A DNA stretch of 64,000 bases from Durusdinium trenchii. Taxonomy: Eukaryota; Sar; Dinophyceae; Suessiales; Symbiodiniaceae. Positions 30,945-41,399 of this stretch are shown here, in pieces (positions within the stretch are counted from its first letter, which is position 1; each line of letters opens with the position of its first letter). The notes below the pieces were generated by a model. The model was given only the letters and a program-made list of their open reading frames with translations, did no database searches and had not been told where the DNA came from. The DNA lies in assembly GCA_963970005.1 (NCBI GenBank), contig CAXAMN010006557.1:586530-650529 (forward strand), written 5' to 3'. The translations under genes were made by a program, and so were the position numbers.

Positions 30945-31334
30945 GTGAGGCGGGAAGGTAGGTGGGTAGGTGGGTGCCCTGGGTGTTGGACCCCAAACAT
31001 GTAGCAGCTGGTGCGGGTTCATGAGCCTTGTGGGCCTGTGCGGACGCTTTCTTTCGATCTTCGTGCCACTTCGGCGGTGCAGCCGGGGGCCTTGATGCGC
31101 ACCAGGCGTTCGGTGGCCTCCTTTCACCGACGGCGTGCCGGGACACACAGCTGGAGGAGGTGGATCAGAGGACCGTTCACGTGTCCAAAGGAGGTGCCAC
31201 ACATCTTCCACCAGTTACGACCGGGTCAAGGTTAGGAGTTAGGTTAGGACCGTTAAATGTTGGGAAATGCTTTGCATGTTTTTTTGCTTCGCCCAAATCT
31301 GGACTCCAAACTTCCTTGGCCTCTCCGCCACGAG

Positions 31335-31453
31335 CCCTCCGCGCGGCCGCGAGCGGCGTGTCCGAGGCCCGTGCGATCTCGAGAGCGTTGAACTGCTGGT
31401 GGCTCTTTTGCGAGGCTCGGAGGCAGAAGGCGCGCGCTCCTGGGCTCCGTGGC
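31335..31453 (+). CDS. Sfi1-like exon 2
   Basis: Reads SEARAISRALNCWWLFCEAR then RQKARAPGL: a canonical repeat with Trp at its centre and Arg after. Donor probably GGC|GTGGGG; the acceptor is approximate. Confidence 0.5.
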
Positions 31454-32119
31454 GTGGGGGAGGGGGAGGGGGAGGGAGTCGGAGGCGTTTCGAGTCGCAG
31501 TTTTGGATGTGGTATGATGGTATAATTGATCTCATTTCACGAGAGGCAGTTGACCGCTGAAACTGATGTGGGCGTAGGGATGTTTGCCTATGTTTCCTAT
31601 ATAATTATCCTATATATATATATAGATTGCCGGTAGTTCGCCAAAAACCGAACATGGCCAAGGATTTCGTGCGCAATGCGCACACATCCCCATGTGCTCC
31701 CCCTGCTTGTTGTCATTGGACATGCTTCAGCTGGATGAAGGAGTGGCTCCGCATCGCCAAGTGCAAGTTGGCACAGAAAGTGCCCCCGATTCCGATTCCT
31801 TTGCCGGTCAACGCGAACGGAAGTGACAGTGACGCCCTTGGAACGAGCGAGGCCCAAGTGCAGAGTGCAGAAAGACCTACACCCTAAGAATCCGGGCCCT
31901 CAAACACAGGGTTTGGTTCGGGCCCAGATCTGTGCGAAGAGGTCGGGTCCGACCCCTGCCATGGAGAGCCCATTCGGATTCTTTGGGGCAATAATTGAAC
32001 AGTTCTTGGTAAAAAGTCTTGCTGTTGTCACATTTCGATTCTCATCGTCCCCGCTTTTGCCTCGGAAAGGCTATTTGGCTGAAAGGCACCTCGATCTCTG
32101 CTCGTCGCCGGTCTTCCAG

Positions 32120-32200
32120 GTACGATGCTTTAAGCGCTGGCACCGCTATGTGGCCTCAACCCGATGGAGGCTTCCGGCGTTCTGGCAGCGCCCCGCTCCG
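32120..32200 (+). CDS. Sfi1-like exon 3
   Basis: Acceptor CTTCCAG|GTA, coding VRCFKRWHRYVASTRWRLPA then FWQRPAP, donor CCG|GTTTAA. FKRWHRYVASTR fits the repeat. It is 81 bases, in phase 0 at both ends. Confidence 0.5.
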
Positions 32201-32853
32201 GTTTAAGGGTGTCTATTAATTCGTGCCAACTAGCTCCCGTTTGGAGGTGCAGGGGGGTCTCCGGCCACCTCGGGTTTTTGGGTATATGATGGCTCAAACT
32301 TGAAGGACCCAGAGCTGACCCCGCTGGCCTTTTTGCCTACCAAGGGTTCATCCTGCTTTTTCTGCAGTCAGCTCGATCCTGTCAGCACCCCATTGATTCA
32401 GCCGCTGGTCTCAGATTTCCCATGTGGCCACCCGAGTGAAATCCGCCCAGTGGGGGTCTGATTCAAAAGCATCCAAGGTTTGGTCTGGTCAACAGCAACA
32501 GTGAAAAGATCGCTCATCAATCAACACCAACGTCCCAAAGGGGCCACACAGCTGCGACCCCCTTGGCACTTCGCTGCAGCGCGCAGCAGGCGCCCGGAGC
32601 GGCGGGCGGAAGATGTGAGGCGCGCGCCTTTTCATTTTTTTTTGGCCGGACACCGGTGCAGGACCTTGCCCGGTGCATGGGGCCCCTTTTCCTTTGTGAG
32701 TGGCTGGCGGAAGCAAGTGGCACGTGCATGGGGGTTCGGGTGGTCGTGAGTGGGTCCCAGCCGGAGTGGGGCGGAACGGCGGCGCCACCGGTGCCCTCGG
32801 CCCCCGAGCGATCCCATCCGGTGAGGTGTTGGCACCTCAGCGGAGCTCAGCAG

Positions 32854-32903
32854 GTCCTCCAAGCCTGGCGAAGCTATGCGCAGAGGCGCTGTGGAGTATG
32901 GCG
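32854..32903 (+). CDS. Sfi1-like exon 4
   Basis: Acceptor CTCAGCAG|G (or CTCAG|C at 32,841), coding VLQAWRSYAQRRCGVW, donor GCG|GTGAGG. A very clean L-x-x-W-x-x-x-x-x-x-R unit. Confidence 0.65.
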
Positions 32904-33071
32904 GTGAGGGGTGGAGCCCGCTCGAAACTGGTTGCCGGTGGTGGGATCGGGGGCTTTTGATGGTTTTTCCGGACGGCCGCTGGAACCCCTATTTTCAGAT
33001 CCCCGATGGTTCAGTTCCCGGAGAGGGTGCTGGAGGAACAAGAAGGCCCGACGACCCCACCCGGCCCTCAG

Positions 33072-33130
33072 GAGCGCGCGCGACCGCCATGCCCTGCGCC
33101 GCTCGCTGGAAGCGCAGGCGCGTGGGCGCA
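33072..33130 (+). CDS. Possible Sfi1-like exon (helical, no Trp)
   Basis: Acceptor CCCTCAG|G, coding SARDRHALRRSLEAQARGRM. Helical and Arg-rich like its neighbours but lacking the central Trp. Donor uncertain. Confidence 0.3.
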
Positions 33131-33670
33131 TGTGGGTCATTAAAACACTTGGTCTGGGCACAACGTTCAGAGGTTCTGCAGAGGTCTTTGTTGGCCCACC
33201 CCGTGGGTCTTTGTTGGTTTTGTCGGAAGTCCCCCAGTGGCTGGCGCGCTTGTGGACGGAACCTGAAGGAAAGCAGAGAGTTTCTCATTCAGTGGGTGTT
33301 GGCACTTCGAGAAGCTTATTTTTGTCATCTGGTGCGTGCTGGATTTCTGAGATGTACCAGTACCTGTTGTTTTGCTCGCTCGTCATGGTCGTCATGTGCA
33401 GCGCCCCCACTTTTCTCACATCAATGGCCGATGGACAGAGTCTGGGACCCACGAAGTGAAGCCGAACAGATGCTTGGTTGGACTTTTGATATAAGGGGCA
33501 CACACGCCCACATCATCACATCTAACAGTTAACATCCCCATCAGTGCCCCACAATCTACATCTATATATATATATATATACATCCTGCTACCTACCCGAG
33601 AGCCCAATGACGACGCCGCCGGGCCGCCACCACGTTCGCCGCGTGGCTTCATGCACACCACAAGCATCAG

Positions 33671-33751
33671 GTGGCTGAGGCCAGCGCCTGCTTGCAGGGC
33701 TGGCACGAGGTGGCCTTGGGCGAGCGAGACCTCCGTCGACAGAAGGAGGCC
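33671..33751 (+). CDS. Sfi1-like exon 5
   Basis: Acceptor CATCAG|G, coding VAEASACLQGWHEVALGERD then LRRQKE, with a GC donor (GGAG|GCCTGA). Immediately upstream in the same frame, ATTFAAWLHAHHKHQ looks like a second repeat but has an in-frame TGA before it and no AG acceptor. The exon may be longer or the upstream unit damaged. Confidence 0.5.
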
Positions 33752-33919
33752 TGACCAAAACGTGAAGGGTTCCTGAAATTTTGGGCTGGGGTAGATGGTG
33801 CTTTGGCGGAGAATGGGTGTCATAAATCTCTAATATATGCTACCTCGTCTGACGAACCACCGAAGGGTCTCGACGGTGCCAAGAACCCGACCCGGGCCAC
33901 CGTGGGGGCGCCTGCGGAG

Positions 33920-34000
33920 GTGGCCGCCTGCCTGCGACTCCGACAGCTTCGGAGGAGGCAAGCGGTCCATTGGCTGTGCGCACGGCAGGCGGGACATGTG
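33920..34000 (+). CDS. Sfi1-like exon 6
   Basis: Acceptor GCGGAG|G, coding VAACLRLRQLRRRQAVHWLC then ARQAGHVG. Arg-rich helix with Trp. Donor approximate. Confidence 0.45.
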
Positions 34001-34798
34001 GGGAGCGGCAGAGGCGCAGGGCACAAGCTGGGAGAGTCAGATCCAAATGCCGAGGGGCCAAGAGGTGCAGCAGGTACTGGTCCAGTGCTGATGTAGCGAA
34101 CGGCCGGGCATGCTCTTCGTAGGATCGTGGTGCATGCAGCCGTCGAATAGCGAGAAAGAGAAGAAGGAGAAGAAGAAGACAGAGAGTAGCGAGAGGAAAG
34201 TTGGTGGGGAAAAAGACCATATGCGCGTACAAGCTGCCTACGTGGCATTGTGTGAGAGGGTCCTACCACATTATAGACCCCTGCTGGACTTCCCCGATGG
34301 GGTAGGTCTAGCAGGCTTGCACGATTTGGAGCTAAGGCCTAGGGAATAAGTACTTAATTGCCACCAGAGCCGCCGGTGCCCAAACGCCGGTGCCCACGCG
34401 GTCCGCGCGCCCAGTGCCCCAAACGCCGGTGCCCTCGCGTGCGAAGTCTGTAGGACTTGGGGCGGCGTTTGGGGAGCCACGAGCGGAAGAGCCAAGTGCG
34501 AGTATTCCAGATCTGGAGCCTCGGTGCAAGGGCTGGGGCCCCGTCATGGGATGGGAGATGGGCCGGTGCAGGGGGCAATGGGCTGAGGATGGCTGAGGAG
34601 ATCTGAGGATTGTTGCGTCAGTGTTATCTCGGGACTTGGCTTGGACACAGGACAGATTAAGATCAAGGATATCAAGGAGGTTCAAAGTTTAAGTCTAGTC
34701 TATGACTGTGACAATGAATGGTCCCACAACACCCCAAAGGTGGGCAGGTGTTATTGGTATCTGGTTCCGGCCGCTTCGCTCCTTCCTTCCACTCCCAG

Positions 34799-34888
34799 GC
34801 GCGCGCAGACGCGGCGTGCGCGGCCCTTCCGACGGCGCCTGGCGTGGCTGGTGGAGGCCCTAGAGCCTTGGCGGATGCCACTGGAGTG
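34799..34888 (+). CDS. Sfi1-like exon 7
   Basis: A strong polypyrimidine tract (CCTTCCTTCCACTCCCAG|G) precedes RAQTRRARPFRRRLAWLVEA then LEPWRMPLE. The reading stops at TGA 34,887-34,889, so the exon must end earlier, by a GC or GA donor. Start phase is one base. Confidence 0.45.
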
Positions 34889-34918
34889 ATGGGGTCAGGG
34901 CTGCGATAGATTCATCCA

Positions 34919-34920
<2 letters not shown>

Positions 34921-34949
<29 letters not shown>

Positions 34950-35090
34950 CATAGATAGATAGATAGATATCTATATACATACACTTTTTTCTTTCCTATC
35001 TCTCTCTCTCTCTCTTTCTCTCTTTCGCTCTTTCTTTCTTTCTTTCCTTCCTTCCTTCTTTCTTTCTTTCTCTCTCTCTCTCTCTTTAGG
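34921..35090 (+). repeat. Microsatellites: (ATAG)n then (TC/TTTC)n
   Basis: GATA/ATAG repeats at 34,922-34,970, then a pyrimidine tract of TCTC, TTTC and TTCC runs at about 35,000-35,088. Intronic if the Sfi1-like gene model is right. Confidence 0.9.
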
Positions 35091-35369
35091 TATCAGGTAT
35101 ATAGAACTGCGTTATAATATGATTATATCCACAGACTATATTTGGGCACCTACGGCATAAAGGACATTTCTTCTCGGGTCCACCTACAGGCCATTTCAGC
35201 ATATTTTAGTAATAGTCTTGGAAATGGAGGGGGCGCATAAATACAGACTATTAAATATTGACTCCCAAATGGATAGAAACAGTGGATCGCCACTGAACAT
35301 GTATTGGAAACCGAGCCACTATCTATTTGGGGACCACTATATATAGATGTGGGCACTCGGTGAGCTCAG

Positions 35370-35463
35370 GTGCGCCGGCAGATGCTTCGGGCCTGGTGCC
35401 ACGTGGCAGGCCTGGCCTTCTCGCGTCGGCCGCCCGAGCTTGGTGTGCATCCACTCAAGAGCG
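35370..35463 (+). CDS. Sfi1-like exon 8
   Basis: Acceptor GAGCTCAG|G, coding VRRQMLRAWCHVAGLAFSRR then PPELGVHPLKS, donor GCG|GTGAGT (a near-consensus eukaryotic 5' site). One of the clearest exons. Confidence 0.7.
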
Positions 35464-36127
35464 GTGAGTGGATAGAAAGGTTGCAAGTTTGTCAGGAAAT
35501 TGAAATACATTCACAAACGCGCCGCTGAGAGCGCTCCTTTCTGTTTTTACAAAATACTTACAGAAAATACATTGAACACAAAACATGTTCTGGTCATTAT
35601 GGGAAAAGCCGTAACCTTCAGTTCAGTCATGTTGTCCAACTTCTTTTTTGTCTCGCCTGTAATCCTGTAATGCACACCCAAAATGGTCAACTCAAAAGAG
35701 CATTGCAGGCCTGCCTACCCGCAGCAGGACATTTTGTTCAAAAACAACTGTAGCAACTCTCACACAAGTGGCCCCAGATCCAGATAGTCAAAGCCGTATA
35801 TAATGAGAAAAAGGGTCAAGGCTGTTTGACAAGAACATGGGATTGTAGCTTTGCAGTATACATCTATATCTATTTGTATTTGTATACATGTGCTGTATTT
35901 GTTACATACATGTATACACACAAATATTTGCACACGGAGTCAACCCAGACCGGAAGTGCCAATTGGGATCGGAAGAGTGATAGTATTCATCAGAGTTTGA
36001 TGATGGTTGGCCAAAGAGGAGGGAGAAAGAAACATCACAACACCGCAAGAAAGACTCTGTTGGTGCCCGTTATCTCGGTGGCTTAGGTCTTAGGTCAGAC
36101 CAAATGCCAATCTTTCAAAACAACCAG
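35464..36127 (+). other. Probable intron, no other gene
   Basis: AT-rich sequence with no coding signal, bounded by the GTGAGT donor and an AACCAG|G acceptor. Confidence 0.4.
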
Positions 36128-36320
36128 GTATGGAGGAGACGTCCCTCCTCCGCCTCGGCTTGGTGTTTATCGCCTTCGCCGAGGCCTGGGCCGCCGGCGT
36201 CGCCTGGTGCGGTGCTTCTGCGGCGACCGCCTCGCCGAGCGCGCGCTGCGACGGGCCTTCGAGGGCTGGCGCCGCACGCGGGACTTCTGGCTGGGATGCT
36301 ATGCCTCAATCTCCTACGAA
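36128..36320 (+). CDS. Sfi1-like exon 9 (two repeats)
   Basis: Acceptor CAACCAG|G, coding RLGVYRLRRGLGRRRRLVRC, then LAERALRRAFEGWRRTRDFW and LGCYAS. ALRRAFEGWRRTRDFW is a textbook Sfi1-type unit. The donor lies before the in-frame stop near 36,345. Confidence 0.55.
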
Positions 36321-36585
36321 GAGGACGGAAGAAAGGGTTCAACATGACCTCAAAGGACCCCAAACCAGGACGTCCGGGCGGAATGCTTCCAGAGGGAAGG
36401 TGTGGTTTGCCAGTTTGCTTAGTTTCCTTTTTTGGCGCGGGGTCTGTTTCTTGGGGGGAGGAATGTATTTCGGTGAAAGATGACTATTAAACATCTATGT
36501 GACCCAAAGGATCAGGTGATCCACATGCCTACAGCTCCAATGAGTCAGCCACTTCCCCAAATTCTCCAAGCTCGGGCATCGGCAG

Positions 36586-36693
36586 GAGTTGAGCAGTGCC
36601 CAGCTGGTCGCCCGAGTGCTGCGCGCCTGGTGGCATGCCGCGGTGGGGCGTCCCGCTGCGTGCGCGGAGGCGGCGCGAGGCGTGGTCCTGGAG
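36586..36693 (+). CDS. Sfi1-like exon 10
   Basis: Acceptor CATCGGCAG|G, coding ELSSAQLVARVLRAWWHAAV then GRPAACAEAARGVVLE, donor GAG|GTGCGG. Phase 0 at both ends. Confidence 0.6.
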
Positions 36694-36926
36694 GTGCGGC
36701 GCGGAGCACAGTCACTGGCCAAATGGTTCGATAGAAAGAAAGGACGTCCAGGAGTCCAGGAGATCCGGATTTCTCGGGGTGCCAAACATGCGGAGGGGAG
36801 GTAGAGGTCTCGTTCAGGTGCGCCAAAAGTGAGACGCACCAAGGGGCGCGTTGGTGCGCCATTCCGGCATGGAACGGCTGGGGTGGACATGGTTGCACCG
36901 TTTGCCGGGCGTTGGACCACTTGCAG

Positions 36927-37012
36927 GCGCAGCGGCATTGGATCCGACGATGGCATCACTGTGTGGTGCAACGGGACCAGCTGGCAGAGATCTTGTGCAA
37001 ACACATGACAAG
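36927..37012 (+). CDS. Sfi1-like exon 11
   Basis: Acceptor CACTTGCAG|G, coding AQRHWIRRWHHCVVQRDQLA then EILCKHMTR, with a GC donor (AAG|GCCCTG). Confidence 0.6.
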
Positions 37013-37242
37013 GCCCTGCAATGGGTGGAGTCGAGTGAGCCCAAACATGACAACTAGAGCTTCTGGTCATCGCAGGTCTTGTTCCCTTCCGCACGTCTCC
37101 CAAATCAAATCTTGGTCATGTAGACTCTTGATTAATAACACCCACCATATGAAGTATTTCAATTCAGTTGGAGGGTTTATTCATCAAGAGTCTACATTAA
37201 GTTACTTGGAGGGAACTAAAAGCAACATCCAACCTCTGACTC

Positions 37243-37320
37243 CAGCAGCTGAAGCCTTCATTTTCCAGCTCGTGAAGGCTTGGAACGCATTTCGTCTCCC
37301 TTTGGACAAGTGTCCAGAGC
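37243..37320 (+). CDS. Possible Sfi1-like exon
   Basis: Acceptor TCCAGCAG|C, coding EAFIFQLVKAWNAFRLPLDK. Repeat-like spacing but less GC-rich than neighbours. A further weak candidate (CCTRSAWMVALCGRSAAVAE) follows at about 37,475-37,535. Confidence 0.3.
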
Positions 37321-37727
37321 TGCCATGCATCAGGATATTGGGCATCCCTATCCTCCAATAGACAACCCTTTGTTACTCCTGCCATGTGGACCTTGTTCGA
37401 ACACATATGCCCGCCACGTGGCACATGAGGTCCCGTTTGGGAAAAGACGTGCGAAAACGCCACTCGTGCCAGGTGTGCTGCACTCGCTCTGCTTGGATGG
37501 TCGCTCTATGCGGCAGATCAGCTGCTGTTGCGGAAACGTTCCTCGGTCCTGTTCCATGGAGGGGTGGCTGTGGGGCGGCATCTCCCTGGGTGCTTCACCC
37601 ATCGAGCCCAATGAGTTCGACCGATTTTTGCAAAGCACAACTTCCTTGCTTCAGTCACCTCAGCTGCACCGCCCGACATGGTCTGGCTGCCTGGCTGAAG
37701 AGTTTGGACCAAACGCCCCCACGGCAG

Positions 37728-37815
37728 GCGCCGAGGAGCTGCAGCGGCGCCGGCTCGTGCGGGCGGCGCGGGGTGGTCTGCGCCGCTGGGCGCAGCGTGG
37801 GGCGAGGCGGCGAAG
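37728..37815 (+). CDS. Sfi1-like exon 12
   Basis: Acceptor CACGGCAG|G, coding AEELQRRRLVRAARGGLRRW then AQRGARRRS. A clear Trp-Arg unit in a very GC-rich segment. Donor approximate. Confidence 0.55.
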
Positions 37816-38190
37816 CCTCCGCCGTTCGATATGCTGGATCCTGCCTTGTGGGCGTATAAAATTAGGCTGCAGGTGTTTTCTTCAATCATACATGCAGACA
37901 TGTATCAGTAGCCTAGCCTTTCAGTATCATAGTTACAGTCAGAGGATGTGGCAACCTCCACAAAAAGGAAGGAACGTAGCCATGTCAACCTTGGCCTCCC
38001 AAATCCTGCCCTGTGCCACTTCCCGAAAAGAAAGGAACTCCCGCACTACCTGGCGATTCTGCACTTCAACTTCAGTTGATGGGAGAAGGTCTTCATCCCT
38101 AAAACTCAGCAGAACTCTGCAGAAACCTGGGAATCCACCTCCAGGTGCCTCCGCTGGCGCCCCCCCCCGACCCGTTCCGCCGCGCCGCAG

Positions 38191-38310
38191 GCCGGGCCTT
38201 GCCGCGCTGCTGGAGCTGCGCGTGGCCATGGTGCCGCGCGTGGGACTGGTGTCGCGGGTCTTCGATGCCTGGACCGAGTGCGGTCGCGCCGCCGGGGGCC
38301 GCGACGAAAG
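38191..38310 (+). CDS. Sfi1-like exon 13
   Basis: Acceptor CCGCGCCGCAG|G preceded by a C-rich tract, coding PGLAALLELRVAMVPRVGLV then SRVFDAWTECGRAAGGRDES. Starts with one base completing a codon. Donor approximate. Confidence 0.55.
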
Positions 38311-38455
38311 CTTTTGCCTTAGATCGATGGCAGGCTTTGATGGGCTCTGTGCTTGAATGGCCGAGGCCATGGCCTGAGGGTTGGTATATGATTGACTCAT
38401 TTTAGACTAATAATTTAGCCTATGAGTGACCACAAGGCCTCACCATTCCCACCAG

Positions 38456-38579
38456 GACGGGCGCGATGCACCATGCGGCGGCCAACCAGGCGGCACACCT
38501 GGCGGTGCATGTGGCGCTGCTGGGCCAGCTGACGCGGCGCGCGTGGACGGCGTGGTGCTTGGGGCGCCGGAAGTTGGAG
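38456..38579 (+). CDS. Sfi1-like exon 14
   Basis: Acceptor CATTCCCACCAG|G, coding QAAHLAVHVALLGQLTRRAW then TAWCLGRRKLE, donor GAG|GTGCCG. Confidence 0.6.
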
Positions 38580-39319
38580 GTGCCGATCGACGGGTCCGAA
38601 TTCACATAAAACTCCTCCAGGGCTGAGAAGAAAGGGTACAAGGCACCTCACCGTTGCAGAGCTCCAAGGTGTTTTCTCCCTACGCCCGCGGGCTCTCGTT
38701 GCCACCTAGTCACAAGGCCTTGCGACGCTCTGCAGCAGAGGTCCGGCGGAGGAGGAGCTGCGCCGGGCTCGGGGCTGCAGGAAGAGCATGAATAGCCAGT
38801 ACATAGATTAGATGGAACAAGCCTATGATTACACCCACACTCCCCTTCATCACTTCAGGATACAAGGTACGATCTTGAGCCACCAGTGGGTGTCTGCAGA
38901 TGGCTGCACTGCTGTGTTCACCAAGCGTTTGTCATTTGCAGATAGATGCTTTCAGTCCACCACTGGCTGGCGGATGGGCTCGTGCGACATCATGTCCTTC
39001 TCTCTCGGGCGAATCGGATCGAATCGGATCGAATCAGGAGGAGGGGTGATCCACTGACCGCATTCCTAGCAGTCGCTTGAAATCCCCGACTAGGAATGAC
39101 TCTTTCAATCTCTTTCATGTGGAGTTCTTTAGATCTTCATCTTGCTGGTGGGTTGGTTGCTGACACCTCGAGCTCGCCAACTTGCCACCGGCGACGGCCC
39201 CCCATCCAAAGCATTCAAAGCAAAAACCGCACAGGTCTTCCATCCATCGATTGGCCCCTTCATCTATCCAGCCCCAGGTCTTTCACCCATCCATGGTTGG
39301 TACCGTCGCCCCTCCGCAG

Positions 39320-39407
39320 GGCCCAGCGCCTGCTGCCGCCCTGGCGCCGCTTGGCCGCGGCCGTGCGGCACGGCTGGGCGCGGAGCCGCGCGTCGCACCG
39401 GGCGGCG
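39320..39407 (+). CDS. Sfi1-like exon 15
   Basis: Acceptor CCCCTCCGCAG|G, coding AQRLLPPWRRLAAAVRHGWA then RSRASHRAA, donor GCG|GTGAGT. Two Trp-centred half-units. Confidence 0.6.
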
Positions 39408-40110
39408 GTGAGTCTGGCGCTGCAGGTGCTGGGGGGGCGAGCGAGGTCAGAGTGAGTTGGGCGGATGAACAAATCAGTGAACATCAGGAGACCTTGGTTT
39501 GACCTACACGTTACCTGGAACTCGGACCCATGTCCAATGGTTTTTGCTGGTGACTCGGACCTGAATAGAAAAAAGGCGCGGGACAGATTGAATCGGGCAG
39601 AAAGGCAGATCCGCTTCTGCAGAGGGGGGTCATGGTTGGGCTTCCATGCTGGTTTGAAGGGGAATTTTGAACCTAGGAAGTGCGGTGATGTGCGGTTATG
39701 AAATCTTTGGGAGAAGATCTGACATAAGCGCGGTGAGCCGGGATTGAGTTGTTCGCCGGCCTTGGCGCCCCGACCAGCCACGAGAGGGGGGACTCTTCCT
39801 TCCAGGACGGAGATGCTGCTTCGAGGATGGTGTCGCTTGGCTGATTTCCGTCCTGATTGCTGGTCCCGACAATGATTTTGCTGTACTGTAGCAGCCGGTG
39901 GTTGGCATTCTACAACCTCAAAAACATTCAAAAACTTGAACCTGGACAACCTGGTATGGCTCAATCCTAGCAATCCTCTCCCCAGCCACTACCACAACAC
40001 CAGAAGCTGCAACGATGCCAGAACCGCCTGATGCCTCGCAGACGGCGACCATTTTCTCATGGGAAACGCACTGGCTCTGACTTTGGTCGCTGAGGACGTT
40101 CTACCGCCAG
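39408..40110 (+). other. Probable intron, no other gene
   Basis: No coding signal of either strand that I trust. Bounded by the GTGAGT donor and a CTACCGCCAG acceptor. Confidence 0.35.
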
Positions 40111-40230
40111 CACTTGTTGGCAGCAATGCTGAGCTGCTGGCAGCAGGATGCGGTGCGAGGGAGCGAGAAAAAGCGCCATGCAGGGCCACAGATGGCAACC
40201 TGGAGCTCTTGGCTAAACTTTGGATACGAG
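40111..40230 (+). CDS. Sfi1-like exon 16, last before the retroelement
   Basis: Acceptor CTACCGCCAG|C, coding HLLAAMLSCWQQDAVRGSEK then MATWSSWLNFGYE, donor GAG|GTGATGAG. Less GC-rich than other exons; phase 0 at both ends. Confidence 0.4.
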
Positions 40231-40401
40231 GTGATGAGGAAGCAAACTGGTGATCGTTCTGCTGCGCATGTTCTGTTGTTTGTGTGTGCAGAGTTTAAGA
40301 CTGGAATTGCTTTCCTTTTGTCGGACACCACTCATATATGTGCAACTATCACATGACAGAGTGGTTTGCGCTCAAGCTTCTTGGTTCGAGCCCCGGCCCG
40401 C

Positions 40402-40698
40402 ATGTCCGCGTGGCCATACCTTCTCGACATCGTTCGAGAACTTCGGTGGGCTTGGCCGGTGAGCTCCTCTGGTTGCACTGGCATTGGATTGCCCCTGCTG
40501 ATCCTCTTGGTGCTGCTTGGCTGCTGCATTGGTTGCTTTTGCGGCGCGGTAACCACTCTCCTGGCTGTTTCGACAGCCTTTCGAAGGTGTCTGAGGCACC
40601 TTGTGCTTGGGCTGGTGACCTACGCTGCTCCTGCTCCTGTGCCTGTGGCCGCCACGAGCCTTCGTCGACGGTTAGGGGAGTACAGAGACAGTGCATGA
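40402..40698 (+). CDS. Hydrophobic small ORF of the DIRS-like element (ORF0)
   Basis: The ATG at 40,402 (GCATGTCC) gives 98 residues: an amphipathic start (MSAWPYLLDIVRELRWAW), a strong membrane helix at about residues 26-50 (GLPLLILLVLLGCCIGCFCG), and a second hydrophobic stretch. Its TGA (40,696-40,698) overlaps the ATG of the next ORF as ATGA. No homologue comes to mind; it may be a membrane-associated leader protein or an upstream ORF controlling ORF1. Confidence 0.45.
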   Translation: MSAWPYLLDIVRELRWAWPVSSSGCTGIGLPLLILLVLLGCCIGCFCGAVTTLLAVSTAFRRCLRHLVLGLVTYAAPAPVPVAATSLRRRLGEYRDSA

Positions 40699-41399
40699 GC
40701 CAGACACCTGAGGTGGACGCCTTGTCCCTCCAGTTGGGTGACCTGACCATCCACATCACCCGCTCGCCGGACCGGCGAAGATCCAGTACAAGCGCAGAAG
40801 AGCCTAGTGCCGCCTCGGGCGATCCAGTGGCTAGCCTGTTTCAAGAGTCCCCTTCACAAGGTGCCTTTGCTCGCCCCCCTGGGGGCACTACTGCACCCGC
40901 CAGTGGTGCAACAGCGGCTTCGACTGGAGGCGCACCGATCCTGCCTGAGGAGATTGAGCCTTGGACTTGGGAGTGGGAAACCTTGTTGTTGGACGCCCGC
41001 ACTCCTGCTGATTTTGAGCGCCTAGACCTCTCTCCAGTGACTGGGCTATTGGGCAAGTTGAGATCCACTGCTGGTGGTTGGACGCCTCTAGCACGCCTTG
41101 GGAGGGCGTTGAGGGCGGGTGTGATCGCTAGGAGCAAGCTGGCTGGCTTGCCTGGGGGCTATCAGACAGGCCCGGACATTCCTCTGGAGAACAGATTTTA
41201 TATCATTCTTCGAGGTCATTCAGGCCGCCCCGCCGGGTGGACCGAACACTACGGCACCTTCCTTGCAGCTGTGCAGGGACCACACTCGCGTTTCCATCCC
41301 GACGTGGTGTGCCACTCATTTGCATCGAAGACGGAAGCTGAGGCTTACTGCATTGGCGCAGGGTCATCATGGCCCGGGCCACTGCAGCGCAAGCCTTGA
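40695..41399 (+). CDS. Viroplasmin / RNase H1 N-terminal-like ORF of the DIRS-like element (ORF1)
   Basis: The ATG at 40,695 lies in the ATGA overlap with ORF0 and gives 234 residues. The N-terminal half is acidic and Ser/Pro-rich, with PWTWEWETLLLDARTPADFE. The C-terminus reads RFYIILRGHSGRPAGWTEHY, then FHPDVVCHSFASKTEAEAYC. This fits the RNase H1 N-terminal (hybrid-binding, viroplasmin) fold: aromatic-rich beta strands, G-x-x-x-x-W-x-E, then S-F-x-(S/T)-x-x-E-A-E-A-Y. That fold binds RNA or RNA-DNA hybrids. It overlaps ORF2 by 31 bases. Confidence 0.55.
   Translation: MSQTPEVDALSLQLGDLTIHITRSPDRRRSSTSAEEPSAASGDPVASLFQESPSQGAFARPPGGTTAPASGATAASTGGAPILPEEIEPWTWEWETLLLDARTPADFERLDLSPVTGLLGKLRSTAGGWTPLARLGRALRAGVIARSKLAGLPGGYQTGPDIPLENRFYIILRGHSGRPAGWTEHYGTFLAAVQGPHSRFHPDVVCHSFASKTEAEAYCIGAGSSWPGPLQRKP

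Noticed and set aside
31050..31160. Possible Sfi1-like exon (ALMRTRRSVASFHRRRAG)
   Set aside because: Arg-rich helix, but the Trp spacing is wrong and no clean splice pair is visible. Left out of the exon list.
33230..33330. Possible Sfi1-like exon (WLARLWTEPEGKQRV or FLIQWVLALREAYF)
   Set aside because: Two frames compete and neither has clear borders.
38711..38780. Possible Sfi1-like exon (KALRRSAAEVRRRRSCAG)
   Set aside because: No Trp, and too short to judge.
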